From Cladosporium sp. IMV 00045 (taxonomy: Eukaryota > Ascomycota > Dothideomycetes > Cladosporiales > Cladosporiaceae), in assembly GCA_001931905.2 (NCBI GenBank), contig MSJI02000641.1:1-46788 (forward strand): a stretch of DNA of 46,788 nucleotides, read 5' to 3'. This document shows, in pieces, positions 20,973-31,742 of this stretch. The notes beneath the pieces are model-generated. The model did no database searches, was not told the DNA's origin, and worked only from the letters and a program-made list of their open reading frames with translations. Every line of letters starts with the position of its first letter. Positions within the stretch are counted from its first letter, which is position 1. A program made the position numbers and the translations under genes.

Positions 20973-22518
20973 ATGACAGAACAAGCGCAGCCCACCGGCG
21001 ACTTCACGCCTAATGGCCTCGTCGAGAACAACCCTCCAGCCACCAATGGCGCGGCCGAAGAGACCACAGTCACCGCGTCTGGACTCAGCGCCGACGAGAT
21101 CGCTCTGTACGATAGACAAATCAGACTTTGGGGTGCGCAGGCCCAGGAGCGCATCCGCAGTGCCCATGTCCTTCTCATCTCACTGCGCGCACTCGGCACT
21201 GAAATCGCAAAGAACTTGACTCTTGCCGGCATCAGCTCCCTCACTATTGTTGACAACGAACCCGTGACTGAGGAGGATCTCGGTGCGGGCTACTTTCTCC
21301 GCGATGAAGATATCGGCAAACCGGTATGTGTGGTGGCGAGACATGTGGCGACAGTCATCAAAGACCTCTCACTAACACTTTCGACAGCGCGCCGAATCTG
21401 CCATCCCACGCATCCAGGAACTCAACCCTCGTGTGAACATCGCCTCAGGCGGCAGCCTCACAGATCTCCTGGCCAAAGACCAAACTCACTACACGCCTTA
21501 CTCCGTGGTCATCGCCTGCGATCACGACTTCAACACCCTCAGCATCATCAACACCGCCGCCCGTTTTGCAGGCCGACCCTTCTACGCCGCCAGCACGCAC
21601 GGCACCTACGGCTGCATCTTCGCCGACCTGGTCCAGCACGACTTCATCATCGAGCGCGAGAAATCCAACGTCCCCACCAACCTCGCCCCTGAGACAATCA
21701 CCCGCGTCGTCCTCTCCTCCACCACCAAAAAGGAACCCAACGGCAAAACGACCGAAATGGTGACCAAACGCGAAACCTACTGCCCCCTCATCCTCAGCAA
21801 CTCCTCCCCTCTCGCGCCCGAAATCCTCTCCAACCGCCGCAAGCTGAAGAACGTCTCCCCCCTCCTCCCCTGCCTGCGCGCCCTCTTTGACTTCCAACGC
21901 ACCTACTCCCGCCTCCCCAACCACACGGCCCAGGACCTCACCAACTTCACCTCGCTTGCCACGACCAAATCGCGAGAACTCCAGCTGCCGCCCGAAACGC
22001 TCAAGTCCGAATTCCTGCGCTCGTTCCTGCAGAACATCGGCGCCGAGATCATCACCACAGCCGCGTTCGTCGGCGGCCGCTTGGCCGAGGACGTCATCAA
22101 CGTGCTCGGCAAGCGCGAGCAGCCCATCCAGAACTTCGCCCTCTTCGACGGCGAGAATTTGCAGGGCCCCATCTACTGCCTTTACAGCCCGCCGCCTGAG
22201 GTCGCCCTCGCCGCTGCTGCTGCGGCGGGTGCTGACTTGAACGGCGGCATGGCGGGCATGCCGCCGCAGGATCCCGTCATGGGTTCTGAGATGAACCTCA
22301 ACGGCGGCGCGGGCCAGGGGTTGGGTCTTCCCGAGCAGGGGATGGGCATGGGCGCTATGAACGGCACGGCGGGCATGGAGGGTTTCGCGAATGTGGGTGT
22401 CAATGGTGTTGGAGCGCCCGGTCTGGAGCAGCAGCAACAGCAGCAAGCACAGGGACAGGATCAGCTCCAGCAGCAGCAGCAGCCTCCACAGCAGCCTCCC
22501 CAGCAACCTCAAGCTTAG
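20973..22518 (+). CDS. aos1: SUMO-activating enzyme subunit 1 (Aos1/SAE1)
   Basis: Aos1 is the adenylation partner of Uba2 in the heterodimeric SUMO E1 and acts in the nucleus at the first step of sumoylation. Exons 20973-21323 and 21388-22518 flank a 64-bp intron (GTATGT..GACAG) and give 493 aa. Evidence: the E1 N-terminal signature YDRQIRLWG (about 46-54), a Rossmann strand and helix (VLLISLRALGTEIAKNLTLAGI), IVDNEPVTEEDLG, a second crossover region VVIACDHDF, and a C-terminal IGAEIITTAAFVGGRLAEDVIN helix. There is no catalytic-cysteine domain, as expected for Aos1. Family members are usually near 350 aa; this one carries an extra tail of about 125 residues rich in Gly, Met, Ala and then Gln/Pro (from about 22195). 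The tail is in frame and uninterrupted. Confidence 0.93.
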
Positions 22519-23237
22519 GATGTCTACGGCGGAACGTCGCCTGGTTGCGTGAGATGGAAAGCCAGCTCTTTGGATAAGGCTGCGCAGCTTGCTCCTGTGG
22601 AAGCGTTATCAGCTGTTCTAGAACGCGTTAGCATAGCGCTCACTTGGGCGTGACGCACGGCAATCTGTGATTTTCAAGACCAAACCGACTGGATGGGCCA
22701 CAATCCTTGTCCCGCTCAGCTTGGATGCAGCTTCACCATTCCGGGTGTCGTTGCTACAAATGCATTGTATGAATAAGTAAATGAAGTAGGAAAAACTGCA
22801 AAATTTGTATCAGTTTGTCCTCCTATTGTCCTCCTCTTTCCCACATTTTTATTTTCAATGTTCTGAGAGAGCGAGAAATAATCCCTGAATACTTTAACTA
22901 CCTATAGAACATCTCACCAAACCCGTCCAGGCTCCTTGGAGACATTTGACAACCGTTTGACAAAGATTAACGAAAGTAAGTAAAAGGGCTCGATTAACGA
23001 GAATACAGAAAATCGTTCTCATTCTTATTCCATCGGTGGTATCATCAAAAAAATCCAAGAAACATCGTTCGCCAAGACAGAATAGCGTACAAGTACACCT
23101 TCTTCCCATCATTATTACCCCAAAAACGAAAATGTCACCTCGCTTGCGCAAGATCTTTGAGATCTCTAATCACAAGATCGGGCCGCGAAACTAGGACAAA
23201 AAGAAAAACGAAATCATTCCATCTCGCAAGAGCACGC
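22519..23237. other. Convergent 3' region aos1 / src1
   Basis: 719 bp between two stop codons facing each other. It is AT-richer around 22770-23120, as expected for 3' UTRs and polyadenylation signals. No gene is visible. Confidence 0.5.
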
Positions 23238-25437
23238 TCAATAATAAGCCCCCTCCTCCTTCCACCTGGTGGTCTCCCCATCACCCCTCTCCTTACTCCC
23301 CGGCTCCAGCATCCTCTCGCCCGCCAGGCCAAGACTGTCACGAAACCCCGGTCCACCACCGGTAAGTCTCCTCCCCTCTCCCTTTTCCGCCTTGAACGGC
23401 GAACTCTCAATCTGCCCCACGGCGCCAACCCACTCCCACACCCTACCCACATCCCCCGTCCTGCCCTCCCTGACCATCGGTCGCACATTCGAATTCGCCT
23501 CGACTTTCTTCTGCACTTTGTCCCATAGCGCCTTGCGCCTCGCAGCGCTGAATTCATCCCTCAAAACATCATCGCGCAACTGCGCCACACTAACGTAATT
23601 CTCGCTCCACACCGCCGGATCGGCAGCGTGCAGCGCCGCCTGCTCGCTGAGCTTGCGCAGGGCGAGGGCCGCGAGTTGCTTTGCCTGAGATTCCGTGGAA
23701 CGGGAGGTGGTGATGCGGTGGCGGGTGTAGAAGGCTGAGGAGGTAAGGAGGAGGGCGATTATAACATGTTGAAGATACTGTCTAAGCGTTTCGCGAAGGG
23801 ATCTTCGGACGGCGCAGCTGAGGGGGAGTTTGGCGAGGCTGGTGGAGCGGAGGAGGAGGCCGCTGGAGCTGGTGGGGAGGAGGCGCTGTTAGTTTCGAGT
23901 TGGGTCAATGTTGGGTTTTCTTGTTCGAGTTTTATCTGAGATGGAGAGTGGTTTTGGGGGAGGGGATGGGGAGATGGTGAGAATGGGCTTGGGTCAAGGC
24001 TTACCTGTATGAGCCGGCGATTTCGTCAGCGTTCTCGATTTCGCCCAGGGCGCTGGCCCAGAGGTCTTCGAATTCTTCGTTGGACATCTTCTTCTTAGGG
24101 ATCATCGAGCTTATGGTCTTCTTCAGCTCGGGTTCTTTGACTTCTGCTTGTGTTGAGGATCCGCACTCGTAGTCGGCGTTCTTGACGCGCAGCTCTTCGA
24201 TCGCACGAGACTTGACAGCCTGAACTTTTCTCTCGCGAGCACTGTCGGGCTCGCAACTGGGAGGCAGTGGGATGGCGCCACCAAACGACAAGGGGTGGGG
24301 AGTCAAGACGAACCCGGCCTCGCAGTCGGTTTGGAGGTTCTCGTGGCAGTATGCGTGAGGCGGGCAAGGCTCACAGGCTGGGCGAGCAATGTCTGCCCAC
24401 TCTGGAATCTGCGTGCCAGCGATCTCCGTGCTCGGGTAGCCGACACCGCAGTATCCCACCTGCAGTTTTTCCTGTCGATAAAGTGTAGCAAATCCACCTA
24501 GGACAGCAGTGAAGATTGCCAGCGGCCCGACAGTCGCGGCATGGCTTCTCGATTTCTTCGATTTGCGACGCACCGGCACGACGTCTCCGGTTTGCTGGGC
24601 TTGAACCAATTCATTATGCTCCTCAGCTGTGAACTCCTCATCCGGCTCGATCTCATCCTGAGGCTCAATCTTTGCTGCGCGCGAGACGGGAACTTCGAAT
24701 GTCTTCCTGGTCGGGACAACAACGCCATCAGTCTGATCGCGCAAAGGGCGGTGTTCTTCCGTTCTACGACGAGCTTCACGGCTGCGAGTGCGAGAGACTG
24801 GTCGAGCGCTGCCGTACGTCGTTCGCCTGCGTTCAGTCGTGCGAGGTGCTGGCGGCGAGCCACCAGACTGGAAGACGTTCTGGTTGGAGAATGGGCTTCC
24901 TTCGTCGTCCCTATGGCTACTCTTCTTCGCAACAGGCGTCGCAACATCACCGTAAGACTTCCTGCTCGCCGGCCGCTTAGGCTCAGGCTCCTCAACAGGA
25001 TCCAACGGACGCGCGTGTTTTGACGAAACTCTCCTCGGGGTGACACCTTGGCCCTGCGGCGGCGCAGTTGTATGCCTGGCGCTCCTAGCGGGCGGCTCAA
25101 CCTCTTGCGTCTCCTCAGTCCTAGCCCGGGTGGACCTCCTCGTAGACCTCAAAACACTGCGCGGAGGCGCCGGCTCTTCTTCCTCTTCGTCGTCTGTCAT
25201 GCTGGAAGTCTGCGATGGAATGTTTTCGATGCCGCGGCTGGTGCGCTTCACGCGCGCATTCGCAGCGCGCAAACGGCGAGCTTGAGGAAGGACGTTCTCA
25301 TTGAAGATGTCGACAAGTTGTGATTTCTTGGACGATGCTGGGTAGTCAACACCGTGGGCGACAAGGATGGAGCGAAGACGTGGGACGGTAAGAGAGGTGG
25401 GGTCGAAATCAGGCTCAAGATAGGCCTGGTCCTCCAT
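23238..25437 (-). CDS. src1: Inner nuclear membrane protein Src1/Heh1 (LEM2/MAN1 family)
   Basis: Anchors chromatin to the inner nuclear membrane and takes part in nuclear envelope sealing and pore quality control. Exons 24005-25437 and 23238-23868 flank a 136-bp intron (GTAAGC..CCACCAG) and give 687 aa. The start ATG at 25437 begins the HEH/SAP-like domain (residues 1-45: LTVPRLRSILVAHGVDYP, SKKSQLVDIF). A long Arg/Ser-rich disordered region with basic NLS-like clusters follows. The first membrane segment is at about 299-320 (AATVGPLAIFTAVLGGFATLY), then a Cys-containing lumenal domain (CGVGYPS, CEPCPPHAYC). The second membrane segment is at about 511-527 (HVIIALLLTSSAFY), then the C-terminal MSC winged-helix region. 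The intron lies just before the second membrane segment, and its retention or alternative splicing would drop that segment. Confidence 0.9.
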
Positions 25438-25870
25438 TGTGACGACGGTTGGGTTGTGTTTGAGCGATGTTTGGATGAAGATCAGTTCCGCATGGCCTGG
25501 AAGAAATGGTGCAGATATAGGGCGACGGGTGGTTTGTGATCCAAGTGATGGTGGTGATGATGTCTTGGAGGCAGGTTTCAGCGGCAAGCGGCAGAGAAGA
25601 GTAGGTAGGGTAAACACAGAGACTGGAGCTAGAGGCGGCGGCGCTGTCTTGCGAGGCAACAGCCGAACACATGACCCATGCTGGATCTTATCGATAAGAG
25701 CTTTTTCTATGGAACGTCATGTCTTGAAAATCACAATTCACTTGCAGCATGGAGCGTGCATTGCAAATAGAGGGGTAGTAGAGGTTTCTCTTCTTTTATT
25801 ACTTCACTTCAATATCTAACAATTCACATACCACATCAAACACATCACAACCCCAACCAATCAGCCCACC
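25438..25870. promoter_or_regulatory. Divergent promoter region src1 / RING-like gene
   Basis: 433 bp between two outward-facing start codons. CCAATCA occurs only about 14 bp before the ATG at 25871, so it is probably in the leader rather than a promoter element. Confidence 0.45.
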
Positions 25871-26689
25871 ATGTCCGCCTGCGCCAAATGCCAGAACCCT
25901 CTCACGCACGAGATCGACGACTCCGACAATGAAGAGATGTCCCTAAACCCCTCCTCACCCCCCGCCACTGTGCCAGACGACGTCGAACTCCCCTGCCACG
26001 ACCACTTCCACTGGGAATGCCTGTTAGACACCTATGAAATCTCCAAATGCCCCGCCTGCAACGCCGACATCACCACGCAGCCCGCCTCCTCCTCCTCTTC
26101 CTCCTCCAACGCTCCCCAGCCGCAAATTTTGGTGAACCTCAACAACGAAGGCGGCCTACAGCAAAACATCGACATCTTCCCCATCCTGCAGGAAGAAAGC
26201 TACCTGCGCGCCTACCCCGAAGAGCGCAAGAGCCGGGCCTTCCTCGAATTCTGCCGCGAAGGCGACCACAAAGCGATTGTCGACTTGCTCCAAGCACCCG
26301 ACGACGAAGACGAAGACTCCGACGGCGACGACGCCATGAACGATAGCAGCAACCCGCTCTCCGGCCCGAGCAAACCCCCCGCGCAGATTCTGCGCTACCA
26401 AGACCCCCTTGGCGGGATGGAATCGGGTCTGCACGCCGCGGCTGCGAATGGGCATAGGGAAGTTGCTTGGTTGCTCTTGTTGCTCGCCAGCGAGTATCCC
26501 GAGATGGAGTTTCCGCCGCTGGTGTTTCAGGAGGCGGCGGCTATCGGTGTCATGAGGGAGGATCAGAGCGGGTTGGTGGATATTCGGAGTTTAAAGGATG
26601 CGGCGGGCCGGACGGCGGAGGATGTCGCGCAGCAGGAGGGTGGGGTTGTGTGGAATGGGTGGATTGGGAATGGGAGGTTGGCTTGTTAG
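25871..26689 (+). CDS. RING-like / ankyrin-like protein
   Basis: 272-aa intronless ORF. The N-terminus has the spacing of a RING-type zinc site: C4-x2-C7, a 34-residue acidic loop, CHDHFHWEC (42-50) and C60-x2-C63. In the usual 'CxHxFHxxC' pattern the third position is His; here it is Asp (D44), with His on both sides (H43, H45), so zinc ligation may be atypical. After a Ser-rich linker, residues about 118-140 (RAFLEFCREGDHKAIVDLLQA) and 182-206 (GLHAAAANGHREVAWLLLLLA) resemble ankyrin helices separated by an Asp/Glu run. If the RING is active it would be an E3 ubiquitin ligase; that is inference. It converges with the DDHD phospholipase gene only 168 bp away. Confidence 0.8.
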   Translation: MSACAKCQNPLTHEIDDSDNEEMSLNPSSPPATVPDDVELPCHDHFHWECLLDTYEISKCPACNADITTQPASSSSSSSNAPQPQILVNLNNEGGLQQNIDIFPILQEESYLRAYPEERKSRAFLEFCREGDHKAIVDLLQAPDDEDEDSDGDDAMNDSSNPLSGPSKPPAQILRYQDPLGGMESGLHAAAANGHREVAWLLLLLASEYPEMEFPPLVFQEAAAIGVMREDQSGLVDIRSLKDAAGRTAEDVAQQEGGVVWNGWIGNGRLAC

Positions 26690-26857
26690 GAGGTACGAAG
26701 AGGGTGATGTTGATATTTTTTTTTGGAAAGATGAGGTTTGGCATGACATGTCTTGGATTGAGTTTAGAAGATGATACCCGATGGAGCTATTACAAGGTGC
26801 AATGTGCTGTTCTGGAGAACTGGACAGTTCTGAATTACCCAACTTTCATTATCACGC

Positions 26858-29800
26858 TCACTGCGATCTATCCGACCCCTTCCGCGTAACGACTCTATGC
26901 CTACTCAACAACTGGCTGATCATGAAATGGCCCACGTCCTCATCCGCCCAATAACTCAAATGGCTAGCAATCGCCGCCAGCAAGTTGATGTCGAAGGCAC
27001 CTTCTTGAATGGCGTAATCCACACGCCCGTTAGAATTCAAACGCCTGACTTTGGCTTCTTCTTTGCGCAATTTCTTGCCCCTCTCCTCAGCCTCGTGCAG
27101 TTCGTCGGGGCTAGTCTGCGGCGAGTCGCGGGCGTGTGCTTCAGAGACGCTCTTGCGCTGCTTCTCATAGCCGGCGTAGAGGGTTTCGAGTTCTTGGTCG
27201 ATGAGAGTGGGCGGGTGTTGACCTTTCTCGCCTGCTGCGAGCGCGTCGGAAGCGAGTTTTGCTTGTTTCTCTTCGTCCACTTTGGTGATCTTCGTGCCTT
27301 CGGCGGGTAAGGGAGCGGCTGTTTGGCCAGGGAGTATGCCGGCGGAAACGTTTGTGCCGGCGCCCATGCTTAGGGGCGCAGAGCTCTTGCCCTTGTCATT
27401 AGCTGAATTGGATGGTCTGGCAGGCTCGTCTCCAGTGTAGCCTAGTCCCCGGGTGAGGAGAGAAGATGCAAGGCCTGAGCTCATGCTTGACCAAAGACTG
27501 CTCACGCTCTGTCCCACGCGATTGCTGATGCCTGTCAGGCCTTGTCCGACTGGTGCGCCGAAAATGCCGCGCTTGGTGTATGGCAAAGGTTGGGGCTTGA
27601 GAGTCGACATCATCGGAGAGATGAGAGGTTCCATCCGATAGCTGATTGGATCAGTGGGATGGAAGATGTTGAAGACTTGAGCGCATTTCGGACTTGACAC
27701 AGGCATCTCTCCCGTCAGCTCGTCGATGTCGGGTGTAGGGCGCTTGCCGCCTCCTCCAAGAGCAGGAGAGTCTAGCATAGGATCGTCCATGGTGGCACTG
27801 GTGTTGCGTGATCGATTGACGGGCTCACGCCCGATGATGTTTCGACCTTGGAGCATTTGGAAGAGACCAATCGGTGATCCGAGTGCATAGAAGTCCTCAA
27901 CTTCGAAGTCGAGTTTCATGGGATGCTTGTCTCTGCGCGGATGTGCGTCTTTGCGACCTTGCCTGCAGAGTAGATCAAACATGATGGCAGAACCAAGTGA
28001 GTGGCCGATCATACTGACTTTGCCGTTGAACGTGGGGTTTCTCTGCATGAAGAGGTGGTATATGCGGTTGCACTCTTCGAGCACAATGCGAGAGATGTGG
28101 TCCTTGTAAGCTGGCGACTGGTAGAGCAAAATGTCCAATGCCAGGTCGGTAATGAGATTTCGCACAGCTGGCACTCCCTCGACAGTGATGTCGTTCAGGC
28201 TTGGGTACTGGTCGTCGTCGCCGAAGCCCGAGTCGCCAAGGTCGTGCTCCGCGCGATTCTGCATCAAACTATGCTTCGGGAAATCGAGAAGGTGCCGCCA
28301 ACAGATAGGCAGTACTTGCACTCGACAATTCGACTTCGCGTGGCTATCGAGCTCTGCATTCAGAGCGCGCAAATCAGGCGACTCGGCGTACACAGCTTTG
28401 AGGGTCTTGCGAAGAGTATTGACATCGTGGACGAAGTTCACACTGTCCAAGCGCAAACCGAGTCGTTGGCCAATTCCATGCGTCACGAGGATGAGGTGCT
28501 CGATTTCACGCCCTTGCTCATCGCCATCTTGTTCTTTGTAGTCGTCTTCGATCTCGCGCTCGTCACGTCGACGCCGGTCTTCGTCTTGCTTGGCTGGATC
28601 CTGGGTATCCTCGAGCAGGTAGCTGACCTGACGCTCCAGAGTTCGACGGCGTGCGTCCATGGGTTCTTCTGCGTCATCGTCACCCTGTGCAGCTGCTTCC
28701 TCTCCTTTGCCTTTATTTTGACTTTCTTGACCAGGAGAATTCTTAGACGCGTTTGTCGTTTTCTCGTCTTTAGCATCCGGTGTCTTCTCAGTGGACACAT
28801 AGCCTCTTGTCATTTTCACGCCCGCGTAGAATCCACCTCCCGCGAATCGTTGGTACATGGTGTAATTCATCCGTGACATGAAGTCGTCAGTCAGAAGCCA
28901 TGCAGTGTTGGCGTCTTGGTATGTGACAACAGAGCTCATGTGGGCTCCAAACAAACGGTACGTATTGTTGGGCTGGCTCGAGGTGCTTTCTGCGCCTTCT
29001 GCGGCTTTCGTAGACGCCTCCACACGAAGATCCGGGTCGCTGTTCTTCTGGCTCAACGAACCCGATACTGCAGCCTTCATCGAAGAGGCTTTGCCGGGCT
29101 CCTCTCCTGCAGGCCATGAGGTTGGACGCGTTCTTGGCTGGGAGACAGAACGCTGCTTTTGTTGCTTAGCTTCGTTCGTTGACATGAAGCGCCATGCTTT
29201 GACTTTCAGGTATCCTTCTTCCAGCTGAGCCGCCAGATTCTCATCGCACGGTCTCTGTACGGCGCCTTCTTGATAGAACCAGGTTCCACGTCGGACATCA
29301 TATACGGGACCCAACCAATATGCGGGGCCAAGCTCCCGTGCCTCGACATCGACATCGAAGAGATAGTCCTCATTGACGGGTACCTTGACCGCACTCGCGT
29401 TTTGGTCGTCCTTCACACCCATGCTAGGCTTGTTGTGTGGCTTCGATCGCCGAGTGTCGATGCCCTCGCTTAATTCTTTCCTTCCCACTTCCACGGCATG
29501 CTCTTCATCTCCTAACTTTTGAAACGCCGCTTCGATAGCCTTCGAGTCCGTCTTGGAAAATGCCGCATACTTCTTCGGAGCAGCCGGCTTCTTATCCTCC
29601 CCTTTCCTCTCACCGGCTGGATTCGGTCTCCTCTTGGGGACATCCACGGCATGAAACCATTGTACTCTCATGGGCGGGCAGTCTGATGGGTACTTCCTTT
29701 GGCTTAGCTTATGTCGTGTACCAAGAACCCTATGGTCAGCACCCTTCTGCTGCTGCAGTAAAGGCGTCGAATCCGGCTCGCCATCCTTGCCTTTGTTCGG

Positions 29801-29884
29801 TGGTATGGCCGGGCTGCGAGTCCATGGCGAGAGCTTCGACAGCGAAGACAAGTAGCCAGGTTGTTCATCCGGCGGGGCAGACAT
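26858..29884 (-). CDS. DDHD-domain phospholipase (PA-PLA1 type)
   Basis: Intracellular phospholipase A1 of the DDHD family (yeast Ddl1; animal DDHD1/2), which hydrolyses phospholipids such as phosphatidic acid or cardiolipin precursors. 1008 aa without introns, starting at the ATG at 29884. The frame stays open upstream to 30079 but offers only a TTG, and an in-frame stop lies at 30080-30082. N-terminal region: WWE-like conserved blocks (AYWLGPVYDVRRGTWFYQ; YRLFGAHMSSVVTYQDANTAWL) split by charged disordered inserts. Then HLILVTHGIGQRLGLRL, and the lipase nucleophile motif GHSLGS at about residues 626-631 (27990-28007). The DDHD region follows: DFYALGSPIGLFQML, VFNIFHPTDPISYRMEPLI, and near the C-terminus GRVDYAIQEG and SHLSYWADEDVGHFMI with the metal-type Asp/His residues. 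Confidence 0.92.
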   Translation of the reverse strand: MSAPPDEQPGYLSSLSKLSPWTRSPAIPPNKGKDGEPDSTPLLQQQKGADHRVLGTRHKLSQRKYPSDCPPMRVQWFHAVDVPKRRPNPAGERKGEDKKPAAPKKYAAFSKTDSKAIEAAFQKLGDEEHAVEVGRKELSEGIDTRRSKPHNKPSMGVKDDQNASAVKVPVNEDYLFDVDVEARELGPAYWLGPVYDVRRGTWFYQEGAVQRPCDENLAAQLEEGYLKVKAWRFMSTNEAKQQKQRSVSQPRTRPTSWPAGEEPGKASSMKAAVSGSLSQKNSDPDLRVEASTKAAEGAESTSSQPNNTYRLFGAHMSSVVTYQDANTAWLLTDDFMSRMNYTMYQRFAGGGFYAGVKMTRGYVSTEKTPDAKDEKTTNASKNSPGQESQNKGKGEEAAAQGDDDAEEPMDARRRTLERQVSYLLEDTQDPAKQDEDRRRRDEREIEDDYKEQDGDEQGREIEHLILVTHGIGQRLGLRLDSVNFVHDVNTLRKTLKAVYAESPDLRALNAELDSHAKSNCRVQVLPICWRHLLDFPKHSLMQNRAEHDLGDSGFGDDDQYPSLNDITVEGVPAVRNLITDLALDILLYQSPAYKDHISRIVLEECNRIYHLFMQRNPTFNGKVSMIGHSLGSAIMFDLLCRQGRKDAHPRRDKHPMKLDFEVEDFYALGSPIGLFQMLQGRNIIGREPVNRSRNTSATMDDPMLDSPALGGGGKRPTPDIDELTGEMPVSSPKCAQVFNIFHPTDPISYRMEPLISPMMSTLKPQPLPYTKRGIFGAPVGQGLTGISNRVGQSVSSLWSSMSSGLASSLLTRGLGYTGDEPARPSNSANDKGKSSAPLSMGAGTNVSAGILPGQTAAPLPAEGTKITKVDEEKQAKLASDALAAGEKGQHPPTLIDQELETLYAGYEKQRKSVSEAHARDSPQTSPDELHEAEERGKKLRKEEAKVRRLNSNGRVDYAIQEGAFDINLLAAIASHLSYWADEDVGHFMISQLLSRHRVVTRKGSDRSQ

Positions 29885-30588
29885 GTCGGGGTTGGGCCTT
29901 GGTTGCGGCCATTGGCCTGGGCCAGAAGAATTGGATGCAGTAGGCCAAGCCTTGCGCGAGCCAACAGCAGTACGCTCTGTTTGGCCGGCTAGCCAGGGGA
30001 TGTTGCGTCGGATGGAAGAGGCCCAACCTGCGAATCGAGCCAACTTGGTGAACGTTGGGCGGAGGATGGCAGGAGGATATCAGGCTGGGGAATATAGAGC
30101 AGCTATAACGGCCACACACGGACACGCAGCAGCAATGTCTCGTGGACAGGAGAACAAAAAAAGTGATCAGACGGGAGCAAGACCTAAGTGTTTCGTGTAA
30201 TGGTCAAGTCAGGCGAGCATTTAGCGATGGTCGGTTGAAGCACAACAATCTACATGTGACAAGCGGGCAGTCGTCTGGTGTTTTGGCTTGCCTGCTTGTC
30301 GATTAGACTTCATCACACGTCAGAACGAACCGTGCCTGTGCGCGGAACGGAGGGCTCGCACGGTTCCTGGAAGATCTTCGCCCTTTCACACAGACTACAA
30401 ATTCATCTCATCCCTCTCCCATTTCTCCCAAGGTAAATGCCACACCTCACTCTTTCTGCCCAGCCATGTTCGGGATATCGGATGTTATGCTACATCTTGT
30501 CTCGATGGCGGTGAACAATTACTAGGGGTCTTTATCTAGACTAACATTCTATCTAGCCGATCTTTTTTGGTCCTCTACCACACCAGCC
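29885..30588. promoter_or_regulatory. Divergent promoter region DDHD phospholipase / thioesterase
   Basis: 704 bp between outward-facing starts. No clear TATA or CCAAT pair was assigned. Short ORFs here are not convincing. Confidence 0.45.
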
Positions 30589-31047
30589 ATGGCCTCCAAG
30601 TCTTCTGAGCATGCTCACATCGAGCACCTGGTCAAGACTAAGTTGCCTGGTAGCCCTATCTACAACTTCTTGCTGTCGACTGTTCGCGTCACGCAAGCCA
30701 GCAAAGGCCATGTCGTCTGTCGTCTGGTGCTGAGCCAGAACCACATGAACTCCGGCAAGTCACTGCACGGCTCCGTAAGCGCGACGATCGTCGACTGGGC
30801 CGGTGGCATGGCTGTTGCGACATGGGATCTGCGTGAAAAGACGGGTGTCAGCGTCGACATTCACGTCACTTACCAGTCCGGTGCCCGCGTCGGCGATGAA
30901 GTCGAGATCGAAGGCATTGCCGAGAAGGTTGGTGGAAGCCTCGCCTTCACCAAGGTGAACATCTACAAGGTCGAGAACGGCAAGAGAGGCAAGATTGTGG
31001 TGTCGGCCACGCACACAAAGTTCGTCGTCGGCACCGAGCCTGCGTAA
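30589..31047 (+). CDS. Hotdog-fold acyl-CoA thioesterase (PaaI/ACOT13-like)
   Basis: 152-aa intronless ORF. Members of this family hydrolyse acyl-CoA thioesters as homotetramers in mitochondria or cytosol. The diagnostic region is LSQNHMNSGKSLHGSVSATI followed by VDWAGGMAVATWD: a conserved Asn, the HG of the hotdog helix and the Asp/Ser-type catalytic area. The later strands VSVDIHVTYQSGARVGDEVEIEG and FTKVNIYK complete a single hotdog. The length matches the family. The usual HGG reads HGS here. No clear mitochondrial presequence is seen. Confidence 0.88.
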   Translation: MASKSSEHAHIEHLVKTKLPGSPIYNFLLSTVRVTQASKGHVVCRLVLSQNHMNSGKSLHGSVSATIVDWAGGMAVATWDLREKTGVSVDIHVTYQSGARVGDEVEIEGIAEKVGGSLAFTKVNIYKVENGKRGKIVVSATHTKFVVGTEPA

Positions 31048-31742
31048 AATGCTTGGATGTCAATACCCTTGCACCAATGCAGCAACCCTATCTTCTTTGC
31101 GTCTGGCATGATTACATTCACTTTGAATGACTGGACTCACTCGGATACGGGGAAATCAATTTTCTGCTGTGCTTTAGAAACCAGCAGTGAGCTTTACGCT
31201 TTGACCTGATGGTAATTTTTTTCAGAATACATACACGCCAAATCATATAGACTTTGCAATGCCACATTTCCACTAAACCGAACGCTTCGTTTTCCGGTGC
31301 CTTCTCACCGATTCGGCACCCAACCTCTCAAAGTGCTATATGGCACTAGCACCTCGCCGATAGAGATGCCTCGTCAAGCTTGCACATCTCTCAATGGTAT
31401 GGCACTCATCTTGTTATATCATGCGTAACGATAGTAGCATACTGATGGTGGAGATAATCTTTCTAAAAACACCTCTCTCAATGCCGGACTTTACATGTTG
31501 ATACACCTTATTTAACAGCAACAGCTAACTGGACTACGAGATCTTATATCGACATATAACTCTCTTCTTATACGATATGCATGATCATACCTAACGTACA
31601 TGTACCTTCTGTGTGCAGTCGATCACCATAGGCGCGAGACCCTTTAAACTCTAGTAGCACCTGGATGATGACGCCAGGGTAAACAGAACTTCGAACACTT
31701 CCCATTCGCAACCATTGTGTTTCCACCCTCTCCTTTCAAACA
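31048..31742. other. Intergenic region, no gene seen
   Basis: 695 bp between two plus-strand genes, AT-richer than the flanks (31200-31600). It would hold the thioesterase 3' UTR and isc1 promoter. No RNA gene was recognised. Confidence 0.5.

Noticed and set aside
21445..22512. 355-aa minus-strand open frame opposite aos1
   Set aside because: Antisense shadow of the GC-rich aos1 coding exon; the aos1 frame carries conserved E1 motifs.
10851..22518. A SUMO-linked gene cluster joining the VDLT-bearing caspase-like gene and aos1
   Set aside because: The genes are separated by four unrelated transcription units, and the right half is ordinary housekeeping; proximity alone is not evidence.
29885..30043. 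N-terminal extension of the DDHD phospholipase, possibly a mitochondrial presequence
   Set aside because: The frame is open and Arg-rich but lacks an ATG. An in-frame stop lies at 30080-30082, and the best upstream acceptor (CCCCAG) would bring a stop codon into frame.
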